A stretch of DNA of 64,000 nucleotides. Source: Burhinus oedicnemus. Lineage: Eukaryota > Chordata > Aves > Charadriiformes > Burhinidae. A program made the translations under genes and the position numbers. The stretch spans positions 1 to 64,000 of the forward strand of contig VFFE01006058.1 of NCBI GenBank assembly GCA_008921705.1, given 5' to 3'. Shown here in pieces: positions 1 to 11,164 of this stretch (the stretch's first letter is position 1; every line of letters starts with the position of its first letter). Below the pieces are notes generated by a model. It had not been told where the DNA came from. It made no database searches and worked only from the letters and a program-made list of their open reading frames with translations.

Positions 1-22
1 TTTTTTTTTTTTTTTTTTTTTT
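1..22. repeat. Poly-T run at window edge
   Basis: At least 22 T residues, cut by the start of the window. It may be the A-tail of a minus-strand retrocopy lying to the left, or a simple repeat. Confidence 0.7.
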
Positions 23-1689
23 GTCTTAAAACATGTAAGACAGAGAAAACTACGTACATTATTATACAGTGGGGATGTGCAGCCATGGACACCCGTGCGT
101 GCCTGTGGGGTGTCCATCCGGCTTGTAACTGCTGGGGTCAGCCCGGCCCAGTCCACCTTTAACTTGCTGAAATCGAGAACAAAACCAATTAAAATGTTGC
201 CCTTGATCTTCATGCAAGGTCCCCACGGATTATGTAGGGCTACTGACTTCTGTGGGATTTAAGTAGCCTATATAGCTTTGGGAGGCTGGGCTTGAGCATC
301 TCCCCAGATGCTGTAGCTCTGTGTCCCTCCTCCAAGCACCATGTCTGACTTAAAGCTGTTGATTACTAGTGTGTGTGTACGTGTGTGTCATATCAAGTCA
401 TCTGGCAACAAAAAATACACATTCCTCAGGCTTCTTCTAGCTCTGGCTGTCAACCACAGAACTATCTTCATCAAATATATGTAAACTAAAACCATTTTGC
501 TACCAAAGAACTGTCAAACCCTCCTCCCTCTTGCTTGAAGCACTTCCAGTCCTTTGTTTAACAATGCACAAGCGGTGAGCTAGACTGTAGGAGCAAGCCT
601 GCTCTCCAAAATGGCAAAACGTCATGCCCGACTGACTTCTCCAAAACACACACAGAAATGAAGACAGAAATTGCAGTTCTGAGCTGGGAAAGGTGGAGGA
701 GGGAAGTGGCTCCGCCAGGCAAAGCAGACAGAGCGGCCGCACGGAAACTGGTAAAGCTGGGAGACTTCCAGTTCCTGAAGCTGGAGGCACATACCGTGAC
801 CAGGGTGAGATGGAGGTGCACGCCTGCAGTCATTCCCGTCACCTCAGTCTCCTCTGGAAAGGAGATGTGGCATCCTGCAGATGGGTCCCTAGCCTGCACG
901 ATGTCGGGGCCAGGGCACCAGCATGTCTTCCTACGTAGCCCCAAAGAGCCCCACACCAACCACCGTAGTGCTCAGATCAGGACTGGGAGGCCTATTGGGA
1001 TGATGCGCGGTCAAAAAATCAAGGAACTGAACTAATGGAAAGTGCAGATCCCATTTCTGTTTGACACGATTTGAAATGTTTCCTTTTTTACCAGTTTATT
1101 TTTATATCCCTCCTAAAACTTACTAAATTAGTTTAAAAACATAACTGCTAATCATCAAATACCCAGATTTCCAGGTAAAAAAATAGCCATAATTTTCAGA
1201 AAGTGAAAATAGACATGATTTAGATGTAGACCTGTATAAAGGCATTTGCTGGAAATACTGTTCAGAGCATGGCAAACAGTAAACATCGAATTATTTTGAA
1301 GTTGAAAACTTTTGCTGCTAAGTTTCATCTCAGAAAAAAAAAAAGAACAAGGCTGCTGAGAACATTTTAATATTGAATCATTTGAACATCTGGAGGCACA
1401 AATGTCATTTCAAAAACAAAAACAAGACAGGAGGGGGAAAAAAAAAATCAAAACGCTTCCTACCAAGTTGAAATGCTGTAAATGATGAAAAACTCCTTGG
1501 CAATTGGTGCCGTGTTTGGACGCAACCCCGAATGGCGCAGCAGTGTTTGGAGTTACCAACCCACCCTTCACAGACACCCGTGATGCAAACGCTCGCGGTT
1601 CGTTGACTTGTGCGCAGAGCCCTTTGACTTTTGGGGCTGAGTTTTAGGCAAAATGCTCTCTTTTTTTGTGTGTGTGGGTGTGTGTGTCC
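23..1689. other. Intergenic sequence, no gene recognised
   Basis: Includes a short GT-rich run (about 370-388) and A-rich runs (about 1333-1346 and 1435-1450). Open frames at about 560-1040 overlap on both strands and show no recognisable protein family. Confidence 0.6.
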
Positions 1690-2340
1690 CTAGCCGAGGT
1701 GTGGGGTCACCTGCCCCCGGCTCGGAGCAGCCCTGCAGAGGTCCTTGGGTGAGCGTGGGTGATGTCCCTGGGTGGGCACTGTCCCCGGGCGGTGCGGGTG
1801 CTGTCCCCGGGCGGTGGTGGGCGCTGTCCCCGGGTGGGTGCTGTCCCCGGGCGGTGGTGGGCGCTGTCCCCGGGCGGTGCGGGTGCTGTCCCCGGGCGGT
1901 GGCGGGCGCTGTCCCCGGTGGGTGCTGTCCCCGGGCAGTGCGGGTGCTGTCCCCGGGCGGTGCGGGTGCTGTCCCCGGGCGGTGGCGGGCGCTGTCCCCG
2001 GGTGGGCGCTGTCCCCGGGCGGTGCGGGTGCTGTCCCCGGGCGGTGGCGGGCGCTGTCCCCGGGTGGGCGCTGTCCCCGGGCGGTGCGGGTGCTGTCCCC
2101 GGGCGGTGGCGGGCGCTGTCCCCGGTGGGTGCTGTCCCCGGGCGGTGGCGGGCGCTGTCCCCGGGCGTGCCCCGCGTCGCTGGGCGGACGGTGCCGCTCA
2201 GTGGCGCGGCGCCGGCACTGCAGGCTCGGCGGGGTAAAGCCCCGGCCTTGGCAGCCTCCCCGGCTCCGGACAAAGGGAACAGCGAACTGTTGGGAGGCGA
2301 AATGACGGGTGTTGTCCTCCGGACGGGGGTTTCAGCGTGG
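1690..2340. promoter_or_regulatory. CpG-dense island around the minisatellite
   Basis: GC and CpG content are far above the flanks, and the rich zone continues on both sides of the array (for example GCGTCGCTGGGCGGACGG just after it). It could be a promoter-type CpG island of an unrecognised transcript or simply a product of the repeat. No coding exon is recognisable next to it. Confidence 0.45.
1759..2168. repeat. GC-rich minisatellite with about 61-bp higher-order repeat
   Basis: Tandem array of units of 16-23 bp, all built on the core GCTGTCCCCGGG. Three unit types (ending CGGTGC, CGGTGGC or CGGTGGT, and a short form joined by TGGG) alternate in an order that recurs about every 61 bp. The array forces long open frames on both strands with low-complexity peptides; these are artefacts. 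The plus strand has regularly spaced GGG runs that could form G-quadruplexes. Confidence 0.92.
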
Positions 2341-5044
2341 CCGGGCTCAAAGGATGTATCTGAGCACAGGCCATCAAGGTGCCAAGGGCTGGCTCAGGGC
2401 TGGGGGGGGGTCTTATTTCGTACGATGGGGCCTAAACTGAGATTGCAGCATCCGAAAATCCAGTTCTGAAAGGACTCATTGTGGAACCCCATGAGTCAAG
2501 CAAAAAATACCCTCTGGAGCAGCGAGGACCCCATGTTGCAGAGGATCCCAGTCAGCCAAGAACGGGTCAAATTAAATTAAAACTCCTCTCCTTTCTCTGT
2601 CTTGCCAGTTGATCCAAGGATTCGAATGAGGATGTTTATAAGAAGCCTTGTTTTGTAAACTGGGGACTAGCAGACCCTTATGTTGTGCTGCAGCTGGTAT
2701 TTACGGTGGATATTTAAGGAGGTATTTCAGTAAGAGACCCAGAGGGGCCAGAGACAGGAGGATGCAGTTCAAGGCCCTGTTCCCAGCTTGCCTAGAGAAC
2801 TGGAGCAGACAAGTCCCCCCTCTCCAGCCCCTTGTGTCCCTTACCTATCTCCACTGGGCCCCCTTTGCTGTTCCTGACACACTGGGGCAGTGCCTAGCGC
2901 AGAGGGACATCCATCTAGGCGCTGCCATCGCACAGATGATAATAGGAATAATGCTAACAGATGGCAGGTCTGAAGGGGAGCTGCTGCCACCGATGCAGGC
3001 TGGCGGACAAACATTCCAGCTCTGGCAGCTGGAACAACGGTAGCGCAAATGAAACATGAACAATTTCCTCCCTGCCAGCAAAGAAAATAGCTCCAGGGAG
3101 AACCCAGCGAGAATAATTGTCAACCTCCTCTAGGTATCATGGGAACAGAGGCCATTCAGTAATCCTGGAGTAAACAACAGCTTCTTATTTTTAATACAGA
3201 ATAAAACCCCAAGAATCTAAGAGCGGGTACCGTACAATTGCTGAATTAGCTGCTCCGGTGCCCACCCCCTCCTGACCTTTCACTGAAAATCATTTAAGTG
3301 AGGCACGCAGGAGTTTTACTGTAACCAAAATGGGCTCGTAACAGAGGGTGAATCCCTTGTCACAGAATGATGCAGATATGACAAATGCTTCACATTCTTC
3401 CTGCTCCCTTCTTCGAAGAAAATGCTGATCATTAGAGCAGTGAAATTCCTCCCAGCTCCAGCCCCTCTCCTGGGACTCGGCCAGGTCTCTCTTTCTGTCT
3501 TCAGATGCTTTTTTTTTTTCTTTTAGCCATGGTTAAAATACACTGCAGCCTTATAACATGTACCACAGGCCTGCCAGTATGCCCCTAGAAACTTTTGGTA
3601 GCAGCAAGCAGGGTTGATGCTGGCATTCCCAGCAGCATATATAGGTTGTCTGCCCTGATATCCAAAGAACTAGACCAATGCAGAAGCCCTGTAAACCTCA
3701 ATGAAGTCAAAATCCTGTAAATATCTGCTGGTAATTTGTAATAATATACACATGACTGGGGCTATTTAGTTCAGTGGGACTATTCCCCACAGAGGGAACT
3801 GTGTCAGACTAGCAGAGTAGCTGTACTTGGCTACAGCAAGTTTGTCACACCCAGGCTTTCCAACAGCAGCTAATTATGGCTACAAAAGGAATAATAAAAG
3901 AATAAGGCAGACATACCTCCCTGATGTGTTCCCCCAGTTTCCAGTAACATCCCAGGCCACTGGTGCAGTACTTGGCTTTTTGGCTCCTAATGTAGGGAAT
4001 GTCCTTTTACCTCCTGAGAAGTTCAGCAGATACTCTTCTGCTCATCCTAGCAGGTACCAGGACTCCTCCCTCTGAGCAGAGGTCTCAAGCTCTGCCACGA
4101 TCATTTTATGCCACAGCCTGTACTTCACCTATACTTGCAGATTAGCCTGGTTAAGAGGTTTCTTGGAAACACAGAGTTGGTACGTGGATGGTGCAGTAAA
4201 TATACGGCTACTGGCTTTTCCTATCTGCAGTAGCCCATGGAGCAACACACCTCTGGTATGAGAAAACTGATGAATACAAAACTGCCATGAACACATACAC
4301 TGGAATGAACACAGCTGTTGTTTTTTTAAAAAAAAAAAGAAAAAAAAAAAGAGTTTTCTATATCCAGGGCTTAGAGGGCAATTGCTTCTCCTACCCCCGC
4401 AGCTTGGTGCAGGCACAGACTAAGAGAAGTTAATGAGAAGCCTGCTCAACCCTTATCACCCTTTTTTCTTTTCCTTTCCCTTCCTCGGTCCTTGCTCCCC
4501 CTCGCCTCTGCCAGTAAACCCTGCTCTCATTTCCTCAGGCACGGACACAGAAGAAATAACACGGGTAGGAAGCATGTTTTCCTCCGCTAGATTACTCGTA
4601 CCCAGGAGCCCCACTCCAAAATGAATTCTCCAGCCAGTATCTCTCATCCAACCTCGGCAGTGGAAAAAGCCCCAGAGGGAGACACAAAATACAGGTGATC
4701 CCTCTAAATCCTGCAGGTTTTTTTCCTCCATCTAATTCAGAGGGGAGCAAAAAAATATGCACATTCCTGTAACGGCAAATAATAACTAGAAAGCCTCTGG
4801 CGTTTCTCAAAGACCTTAATATATTTTGCCAGGAAGGTTGGTTGAACACTCTTGCAGCTTGGTAACCCTTCATTTCTGTATGCCAGGCCTCGAAACCGTT
4901 AGGGTCTTAGGAGAGTGCAGAGAGGTGGGGAGTGGTGGGGGGGTGTCAGTCTGCCTTGTGATGTGAGCAGCAGCCAGGCTGGCCAGGATTTTGGCACGAC
5001 TCCTCCCTGTGATGGGGAGGATTTGGTTTCCATAGCAGCAACGG

Positions 5045-5445
5045 TGTGACGTTCCCCCCCCACCGCCTTCCTCCCCAGGACTTGTATTCCACAATTGCAC
5101 GGGCGTTTTATTTCACCCCAAGGCTTTCATTTTCCTGCTGCACGCTTTCGCCGTGCTCCAGCAGGTCTGCCTTTTGCCATCCCCGCTTTGGGGAGCGAGG
5201 CAGGGGGGCCCTGGGGATGCTGCGCAAGCATCGCTCTCGCCTCCCTCTCCCTCTTAACACTGCTCCACAAAAGACGCAGTGTTCCCTGTCCCCAACTGAC
5301 TCGTCTTTGCCGAGGTTCCCCTTTTCCTTTCTTGTCTCCAGCAATCAGCTCACGCATGCCTGGCTTTCCATAACAGAGCGGAGCTGTGTGCGAGTGCCAG
5401 GCACCCGCACAAAGCCGGAGCGCTGCCCGCAGAGGAAATGTCAAT
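5045..5445. promoter_or_regulatory. CpG-dense patch, possible regulatory region
   Basis: Many CpG dinucleotides in about 400 bp, including a CRE half-like TGACGT at about 5047, CGCTTTCGCCGTG, TGCGCAAGCATCG and CCGGAGCGCTGCCCGC. The surrounding DNA is CpG-poor. Several short overlapping frames cross it but none resembles a known protein. Confidence 0.35.
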
Positions 5446-5921
5446 ACAGGAACACCAGGCTATTTACAAAACCCCTCTTTATCCTGCGATGGAGATGCTT
5501 ATAGCTGTGAAAACAGTCGTACCTGTAAATACTCCCCTTCTGATTTTACCCACATGAAATGTAGGGAGCCTCTCATTTCTCTTGTTGCAGAGAAGGACCT
5601 TCTTTTTTTTTGCCAGTACAAAAGAGAGGAAAACAGAGAGAAACAGAGTGGTGTAACTGCAAACCACACCAACTATTCTGGGGACTCGTAGGAGGATCTG
5701 GAAAGCAAAGCCAATTCATTTTTGCAGCTGATCTGTCTTCAAAACAAGTGCTCCTTTAGTTTTACACATTTGACATTTGTCTGCTTCAGAATCACCGGAC
5801 CAAACTCTGTTCTTATTAATACTATAAAATGTTTTCTTCTTCAGTGCAGAGTCCAGGCAGAGAAGAGGCCAAATTCTCTCTGATTTTGGCAGGTGTCCCG
5901 AGATACGGGTGCATGGTACGT

Positions 5922-5933
5922 TGCGCATGCGTG
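5922..5933. promoter_or_regulatory. NRF1-like palindromic motif
   Basis: TGCGCATGCGTG, a near match to the NRF1 consensus, inside a second modest CpG-dense patch (about 5890-6130). Function unknown; motif match only. Confidence 0.3.
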
Positions 5934-8900
5934 CCGATGCTATCTGTGCTCTGGGAGACCCCAACCCACATATCCAGGGCAGGTGCATCCCCAGGAGTCC
6001 TGCTGGCAGGCAGGATGGGGGACCTGGGGCTCAGCGCCGCACAGACGCGGTCCCCAGCTTTTAGATCAGAGCTGGCGCTCATCCTACCAACACAGGGGCT
6101 GCCAGGCTGAGCTAAGGAGTACGCGTTTTGCTGCGGGCTAACCATGTAGGGAGTAAAGGATACAGAGCCCAGCACAGCGTGGTGCCTTGGCCTCTTGCGG
6201 AGGTCTCAGCCCATTCACAGGTGGCAAGTGCACGGTTTGGCATCCACCCATGGTTAAATACCGGTCGAGACTATTCTCCCTGCTCCTACCAGCTTGTTCC
6301 AACACTTCAGGCAAGTTAACTTCTCGCCACCTAGGAGACAGAGAGTTCACTTACTGGCCTAAAGATGTTTTTTCACCACTCAGTCACTAATGTTTCTAAG
6401 CACCTTGAGAGAAGTGGTTTTATCATTACTGTTAGTAATACCATTGGACTGATGTGGTGGAAGAGCCCCAAAGGCTGCGCTCACGAATCAAGACCCCCTC
6501 ATGGCAAGCAATACTGAGATAAATTTGACCACAAAAATCCCATTAATTTCCATATGTCACTGAATTCTCCAGTTGTCTTGGAAGAGCCTCTCACTGGAGT
6601 GCAACATCTGTTCTGGCTCAGAAAGATGGCAGTAAACATCACATCTTAATTAAAACTGTGTGTACAGTTGTGGGAGACAAACCAGTACCTCCTACAAAAA
6701 GAGGATCTTAATGGCTTTGCTCCCAGGTGCTGACAAGAAATGCCTGTTACTGTCATTGTCTTGGTGAATGCTGAGTCTCCGTTTGTCAGAGTCAAAACAG
6801 AGTTCAGAGGAAAGGCAGTAAAAGGACTCTGCCCCCTCTTGGCAGAGTGTCCCTTGGCTGCAGAAAATAACCTTACCCTTCACAACCAGCTTGGTAAGAA
6901 AGACCCTCTAAACAGCATTTCAGAAGTAACAGATGTAGGTCACACGTTCAGCATGGTATCTGTTAGGTGAAGGGACTTACACTCTACCCTTCTTTTCACT
7001 ACACTGGAAATATATCTCTAAATATAATGACTTTTTTCAACCATGCACAAATCAGGGCGATCCTTCTACGTTAGCTATAACTTTCTCAGTCAGGCTCACA
7101 AATTGACCACCATGCAAATATTTCTTATTCTCAGTTTCCCTTTCTTGCAGACCTGGTAGCAGGGCCAACGTAGCAATCATCTCACTTGATTTTGAATACA
7201 ACAGCTTCAAAAACCTCTTTTCAGCATTTGACCCTCACTTGGGCACTGCAAGTTTCCCAAAAAGTACAATTTCATGAGAACCCTGCTCTAAAACTCTTTT
7301 TGTTTGAATGAGACTGAAACCAAACTGGAAACTCCTCAGAGGATTCACCATCTCACCCAAATAGTTAAAACATCAGTTTTAGTTGAATTTGTTCAAGAAA
7401 GGGTCCTTTGCCGAGCCCTTCAGGATCTGTCATGTTATACATCTCAAAAAAGGATATCCAGACTATCTAAGTGAGAATATGAGTTTCACTGAGCATCTGC
7501 TGAAGGCTTCCATGGTTCCCACATCCCACCGAGTTCCTCTGAGGCCAGGCAGCCTGTGAGTTCTGGATCCCCATTGCCAAAATGTCTTTTCAGAAGGTAA
7601 AATGGGTGCTGTTCTTCTCATCTAAATGCAGTTGTCTGTTGTGTAGGTGCCCACACCTGAGCCAGGTGGCTTAGACTCCTTTTGTAGCCAATGGAAAGAA
7701 ACAGGCCCTTCTAGGTGCAATTCATCACACCCTAAATAGTTTAGGATGAAATGAGTAGCACCCAGTTTCTCTCTACTGATTATAAAGGAGGTCTTGGTTA
7801 ACTAAATCAAGTGGAAATATCAGTATTTCACCTGATTGAAGTCAAGGAGACAGAATGATTTAGGCTAGTCTGGAGCTCCAACATGCGCTCAGAGCAGGTC
7901 TCACTTCAGAATTAGATCAGATTGCTGAGGTCCTTGTCCCGTTGAGTTTTGAAATATCCACAGCTGGAGACTTCATTGCCTCTCTGGGCAATACCCTCAC
8001 TGGGATGGAAAAAAAATCCTTACATGCAATCAGAATTTCCCTTGCTACAACTGCTAACTGCTGCCCCTTTTCCTTTTCCTGTGCAGCATGAGATCCTTTC
8101 ACTCGGGGTTAGTCTGGCTCTGTCTTTCTCTATAATCCTCCATTAGGGAGGGCTATAAAGGCGGGAGTAAATCCCATCCTTGGTTTCCTGGTCATGGGAC
8201 AAAAATCATCTGTGTATTCTTTGAAAACTCAGAAACCCCCAAGATGTTTCAGATTAAGTACTGTATGCTCAAATGCTGGGATCTTCCAGAAAAGCTTTTT
8301 TCTCCATCAGAAAATTTATATCCGGCACTAGTGCTGAAGTGGGAAGATTTACGCTAGGCCACTAATTTATTTTCTATTTTGGGTTCATCCTTCCTTTGAT
8401 AGCTGAGCTGGATTTACACCTCTTGGTATAATCTGATGTTGGTACAAGCATGTGTTTTGCTGCTGGAGGCATAGTACAAAGGCTGTCCCACAATCCAGGA
8501 TATAACTCTTTCCTTGTAGCTCTTTCAGTCTATATAAAGCACAGCAGAACCGAGTACAAAGCAGATAGAAAGAGCACATAGGTCACAACTGCACGGCTAT
8601 GTGACTGTGTAATGAATCCTGTGAATATACATGGGCTTTAAGTACACCCGTTGTCATTACTTGCATTTCTTTTCTTCTTCTTCTAGCAGTTTTGTGATCT
8701 GCTTGTTGTTTTAAAGAAAATTAATAAACAAATAAAAGCAATGCAAAACTTATCCTATTTTATTCCTGTTTCTGCTAGGTAACTTAGTATGATAGTACAG
8801 TAAGTCAGCTCTACAAGATAAATACAAGATAAATATAAAAACGCTGATGTTCAATCAATTTTTGTTTTCTAATGGGCAGTGTTGACAAAAATGTCAACCA

Positions 8901-10647
8901 TAATTAAGCGTTCATTCTGGAGCTGTTGTGCCTTTGCTGAAGGCAAATGAATGATGGCATAGCCTCACATTCAGGAAGTCCAGAATTGCAAAAAATGAAG
9001 TGGATAGAATAAATCAAAAATTCAGAAGCTCGGTGATTTGTGTCCTTGTGAAAGCCTAGGCAGATCATTTCATAGGGCTTTATTTTAAAAAGAAAATAGG
9101 AGCTGCATAAATATGTAAATGAGACATCCAAGAATGAGCAAGTGGGAGAAATATTACTACTATTTGGCTGGCTGGCCTGATATATGTATATACATTAACA
9201 AAAACAAGCTTGGAGTCATACATGGCTCTTGTGTGCATTTTTAAACACAGATGCATAGCTGCAAGTGTGTGCCTATGCATGTAAATAAGTGATAAAAATA
9301 TGGGTGGAAGCATATGCATTCAAATGAGTTGGCACCTCTATTCAAAGAGCAAAGAAATCTGTGTATTCCATGATTTCTCTTTAAATTCCAAGAATCTTTC
9401 TTCCTGGACTTGTCTGCATATTCTCAAGCACAAAAAACCTCTTCTGAGATACTTGAGACCTTTAACTTCATTGCTATGTTTCATATTTTCTACCAATAAT
9501 TCTATGCTCCCTCTCAAAATATTTCCCACGCGAGACTTTCATATACTGATTTTACCAACATATTCTTCCACAACAGTACTAATGCTTGTTTTCATTCAGG
9601 ATTAATTTCTTGTATTAAGAAATTATGGTAATCAGTACAGAGTAGAGTTTGGCCTCTTGAAGTTGTCCCCCTATAGACTGATGAAACTACAGGTTTTCCA
9701 GGTCCAGCTTATAGAGAACCTTTCAAAATCCAGGTCTAGTTCCCTGTGTGGCTTGAATTGTACCATCAGCAGCACCAGTGACAACCAGTATCATCTCAGT
9801 TTATACCAGATATACTGAAAAAAATTAGAATTTAATACTAGATAATGGAGAATGAAGACTACAATGCACATCATTAGAGAAAGAAATAACAAGAGAGAGG
9901 CTATGAGAGATTTCTTTGTGATCACTTGCTGGAAAAAATGAGCACTCTGAAAATGTTAAGGAAATGTAAGAGAGTGATGTGCTAGAGTTTCTGGTAAGAA
10001 AAGATCAGAACCACTGGCAATGCTCAACTGTGGTTAAAATATTGTAATCATTACTGTCAGTTCTGCAGGCCAAAATGTGAAAACAGGCACGTACAGGGAC
10101 ACTGAAGGACTAATTGGTTTAATTTGTCTTAACAGATAGGAATGCTGAGGACACTGTAAAAATAAAATGGAAGAAATATCAGAGTACTCTCAAACAAAGA
10201 AGTACGTTGAATTAAAAGCTAAATATTGATCTAGACATGTAGATGATCGGAAACAAAGGAAGCTTCTTTCATTAAATTAAGAGTATGAAGTAATTTCCCA
10301 AGTAGTTCCAGTGCAGCAGTCCGACAGTATAACTGATAAATGAGGGTAAGCTTTCATCAGAATCTCATCTCTAATAGTCAGCTCAGTCTGTGAATCCTCC
10401 TGGATTATCTCTGAGGGCAGAAAAAAGTGTTTAAAAGGGACCTTATTTTACAAGCATACAAGTTCTCCCCTTCTTCCATAGGTCACTAGCCAAACTCAGG
10501 AGGACAGTATCCAGAAGGTGGCTTTTGTCTTTTAATCCACACTTCATTTTGCAGCTTCCCCTCCTCTTGTCCTTTTACAAGTCCCTCATGGCCCTCAGTC
10601 TAATTAGGTCTCCCATGGAAAGTGATGAACTCCAATCTTCAGCCAAT

Positions 10648-10652
10648 GTACC
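10648..10652. repeat. Target-site duplication, left copy (GTACC)
   Basis: Identical to 11016-11020. The pair brackets the LTR exactly at its TG and CA ends, which fixes the insertion boundaries. Confidence 0.85.
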
Positions 10653-11015
10653 TGTCCTAGTTCCGGTGGGGATAGGGTTAATTTTCTGGCCCGGGACACA
10701 GGTATTCCATACCACCTGACGCCACGCCCAGTCCATAAGGGGGAGCTGGCCGGGAGGAGGGGGAGGGAGGCGCGGTTCGGGAGCGGGCTGGGGCTGCGCG
10801 GTCCGGTCGGTGAGCGCTGGTACAGTAACCCTGTGTGTGCATCCCTCCGTCACTGTTATTGTTGTTGTTCTCCTCTTTCGTTTGCTGTTGTGTTAAACTG
10901 CCTTTATCTCAACCCACGAGTTTTGCCTCTTTCTTCCGATTTTCCCCCACCGCCCCTGGGTGTTGAGCGAGCGGCTGCGTGGTTCTTTGTTGCCGGCTGA
11001 GGCCAAACCACGACA
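10653..11015 (+). mobile_element. Solo LTR of an avian endogenous retrovirus (ERV-L/K-like), 363 bp
   Basis: Starts TGTCCTAGTT and ends AAACCACGACA, the TG...CA boundaries of an LTR. It is flanked by a perfect 5-bp target-site duplication, GTACC, at 10648-10652 and 11016-11020. The internal blocks ATTCCATACCACCTGACG, CTCAACCCACGAGTTTT and GAGCGAGCGGCTGCGTGGTT resemble an LTR group that I recall as abundant in bird genomes. No internal retroviral genes or second LTR are present, so it is a solo LTR left by recombination. It is shorter than the fuller copies I recall, apparently missing part of U3, and the usual TATA motif reads CCATAAGG. Placing it in ERV-L or ERV-K rests on memory and is uncertain. 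Confidence 0.85.
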
Positions 11016-11020
11016 GTACC
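11016..11020. repeat. Target-site duplication, right copy (GTACC)
   Basis: Matches 10648-10652. A perfect pair suggests a moderately young insertion. Confidence 0.85.
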
Positions 11021-11164
11021 CAAGAACTTCAGTCTACATCCTCTATGTCAGCTGAAAGACCAGAGCACAGTTCACGTAATTATAAGGCTTTGCGGTCAAG
11101 ATGAACTACCAGTCTTTGGTCCAATATAGTCCCATTTTTCCCCATTTAGTAAAACTAATGCCAT

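Larger units (their letters stand above)
2341..10647. other. Intergenic sequence, no gene recognised
   Basis: About 8.3 kb of mostly unique sequence. It includes the CpG-dense patches at about 5.0-5.4 and 5.9-6.1 kb, and an A/T homopolymer run at about 4320-4350. Open frames at 2648-3043 (131 codons) and elsewhere have no recognised similarity and no clear splice context. I could not identify transposons in it. Confidence 0.55.

Noticed and set aside
1653..2469. Long overlapping open frames on both strands (194, 236, 177 and 188 codons)
   Set aside because: They are produced by the GC-rich tandem array, which lacks stop triplets in several frames. The peptides are repetitive and no start, splice or family evidence supports a gene.
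2648..3043. 131-codon frame as a possible gene
   Set aside because: No recognisable domain or splice context. It overlaps a 92-codon frame on the other strand and is within the range expected by chance in 64 kb.
8154..8160. Isolated TATA-box-like motif (TATAAAG) in a GC-rich context; a similar TATAAAA lies at 45061
   Set aside because: Such matches are common by chance, and no transcript start, exon or gene is recognisable downstream of either.
1..10647. SERP2, the next gene on the LACC1 3' side in human
   Set aside because: No sequence resembling its short conserved protein was seen on either strand, and in human it is several hundred kilobases away.
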